Below are positions 63,121 through 64,000 of a DNA stretch of 64,000 nt, piece after piece. Position 1 is the stretch's first letter. Each line of letters opens with the position of its first letter. The stretch covers positions 2,304,501 to 2,368,500 of the forward strand of contig NC_134770.1 in the NCBI RefSeq assembly GCF_050436995.1, read 5' to 3'. Source of the stretch: Anticarsia gemmatalis. Its lineage: Eukaryota > Arthropoda > Insecta > Lepidoptera > Erebidae. The notes below the pieces were generated by a model. The model ran no database searches. It saw nothing but the letters and a program-made list of their open reading frames with translations, and was not told the origin of the DNA. The position numbers and the translations under genes are program-made.

Positions 63121-64000
63121 GGGTAATACCCCGTTACTGAAATTTTGAAAGGAATACCTAAAACCAACTTAACATTTAGACATTGGTCACCCATACAAAA
63201 AAAATACCTTAGCAACATTAGTTAACTTGACTCTTACGTTTTACGCTGTCATCACTTCACGAACATACATCTTTATTCAAATAAGCCTTAATACAAACAA
63301 AACACTGAATACATTAAACCAAATACATTATAACGAGACAAAACGATACATAACTAAAAGACCGGTTTTTTTCCACAGTACCTATGTTATCTAAGAGTAT
63401 ATGAGTATCATTATCTGTGAAATTTCTGCCTACTAAGTGTAAAACATTTCAAAGAAAAAGCATCTTTAGAACAATAAATTTAGAGTTGATTTTACAATGT
63501 CTCGTTTTGTGGTTAAGGTATTGTCGTATGGTAGTCAGTAAGTAGAGAAGTCAGAAAGTAAATAAGTAGTAGAATTAAAAAATAGTTAAATTAGATATAA
63601 TGTATATACAGATTTGTTGCAATATTTTTACGAATGAAGTTGTGGTTTCTCCGGTCTCCGGAAAAAGGCATGATTTTACGGATGTTTGTAAATAGTAGTT
63701 TTTTCGCAAAAATGTAATTATTGACAAGTAAAACCTCCCTACCTATATATTTTGTTAAAATGATGTCCAATTTTACGATATAAATAAAAAATGTAACCAT
63801 CCAGTAGAATGCATCTAGTAAAACTAAACTACAAGGAATTGCTTACAAAAATTTGCAACTATGACATCATCAACCCAGAGAAAAAACCCCAAAGAAAATC
63901 TAAATATTCCTATAAACAATTTACATACACACTAAATTCTAATCCACACTTAAGCAATAAAAACAGATTCTCCAAGAATTTTAACAATCATTGAACATTT

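Larger units (their letters stand above)
35716..64000. other. About 28 kb without a supportable gene
   Basis: Apart from the repeats listed, this stretch is AT-rich. Its open frames are short, lack family motifs and mostly overlap repeats. A GC-richer patch with a CRE (tgacgtca, about 41445) lies at 41430-41510. Another GC-rich patch is at 38960-39080. Neither could be tied to a gene. Confidence 0.6.

Overview
The window is AT-rich eukaryotic nuclear DNA with GT-AG introns. Its interspersed repeats (short Helitron-like elements ending in CAGCTAGT, tRNA-derived SINEs, a 5S-rRNA-derived SINE and LINE tails) are of the kind found in moth and butterfly genomes. A lepidopteran, probably a noctuoid moth, is the best guess. 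The species cannot be named from the sequence alone.

I can support only one protein-coding gene. It lies on the minus strand and is the 5' half of a PHLDB1/LL5-like gene (pleckstrin homology-like domain family B). Five exons join in frame: 35562-35489, 7517-7435, 6259-6086, 3942-3799 and 3448-2565. They encode residues 1-453: a short N-terminus, an FHA domain (about 27-125) and a low-complexity linker with a proline-rich SH3-type motif, a 21-bp/7-residue tandem repeat and several tyrosine motifs. The coiled coils and C-terminal PH domain expected of the family must lie beyond base 1. Intron 1 is about 28 kb. A short GC/CpG-rich block just upstream of the start codon (35565-35715), with CCAAT, E-box and CRE sites, is the likely promoter.

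Layout: 1-2564 is the beginning of intron 5 with two small repeats. 2565-7517 holds exons 5 to 2. 7518-35488 is intron 1, filled with Helitrons, SINEs, a decayed LINE and a CpG-dense island at 11540-11700. 35489-35715 holds exon 1 and the promoter. 35716-64000 is about 28 kb with no gene I can support, carrying the same repeat families plus a well-bounded PIF/Harbinger-type MITE at 42004-42343.

No bacterial-style system, CRISPR array, viral gene or toxin gene was seen. The points most worth following up are the gene model across the 28-kb intron, the 5S-derived SINE family (one copy between 68-bp direct repeats), a recurrent unclassified element of about 165 bp, and a series of near-perfect snap-back palindromes.
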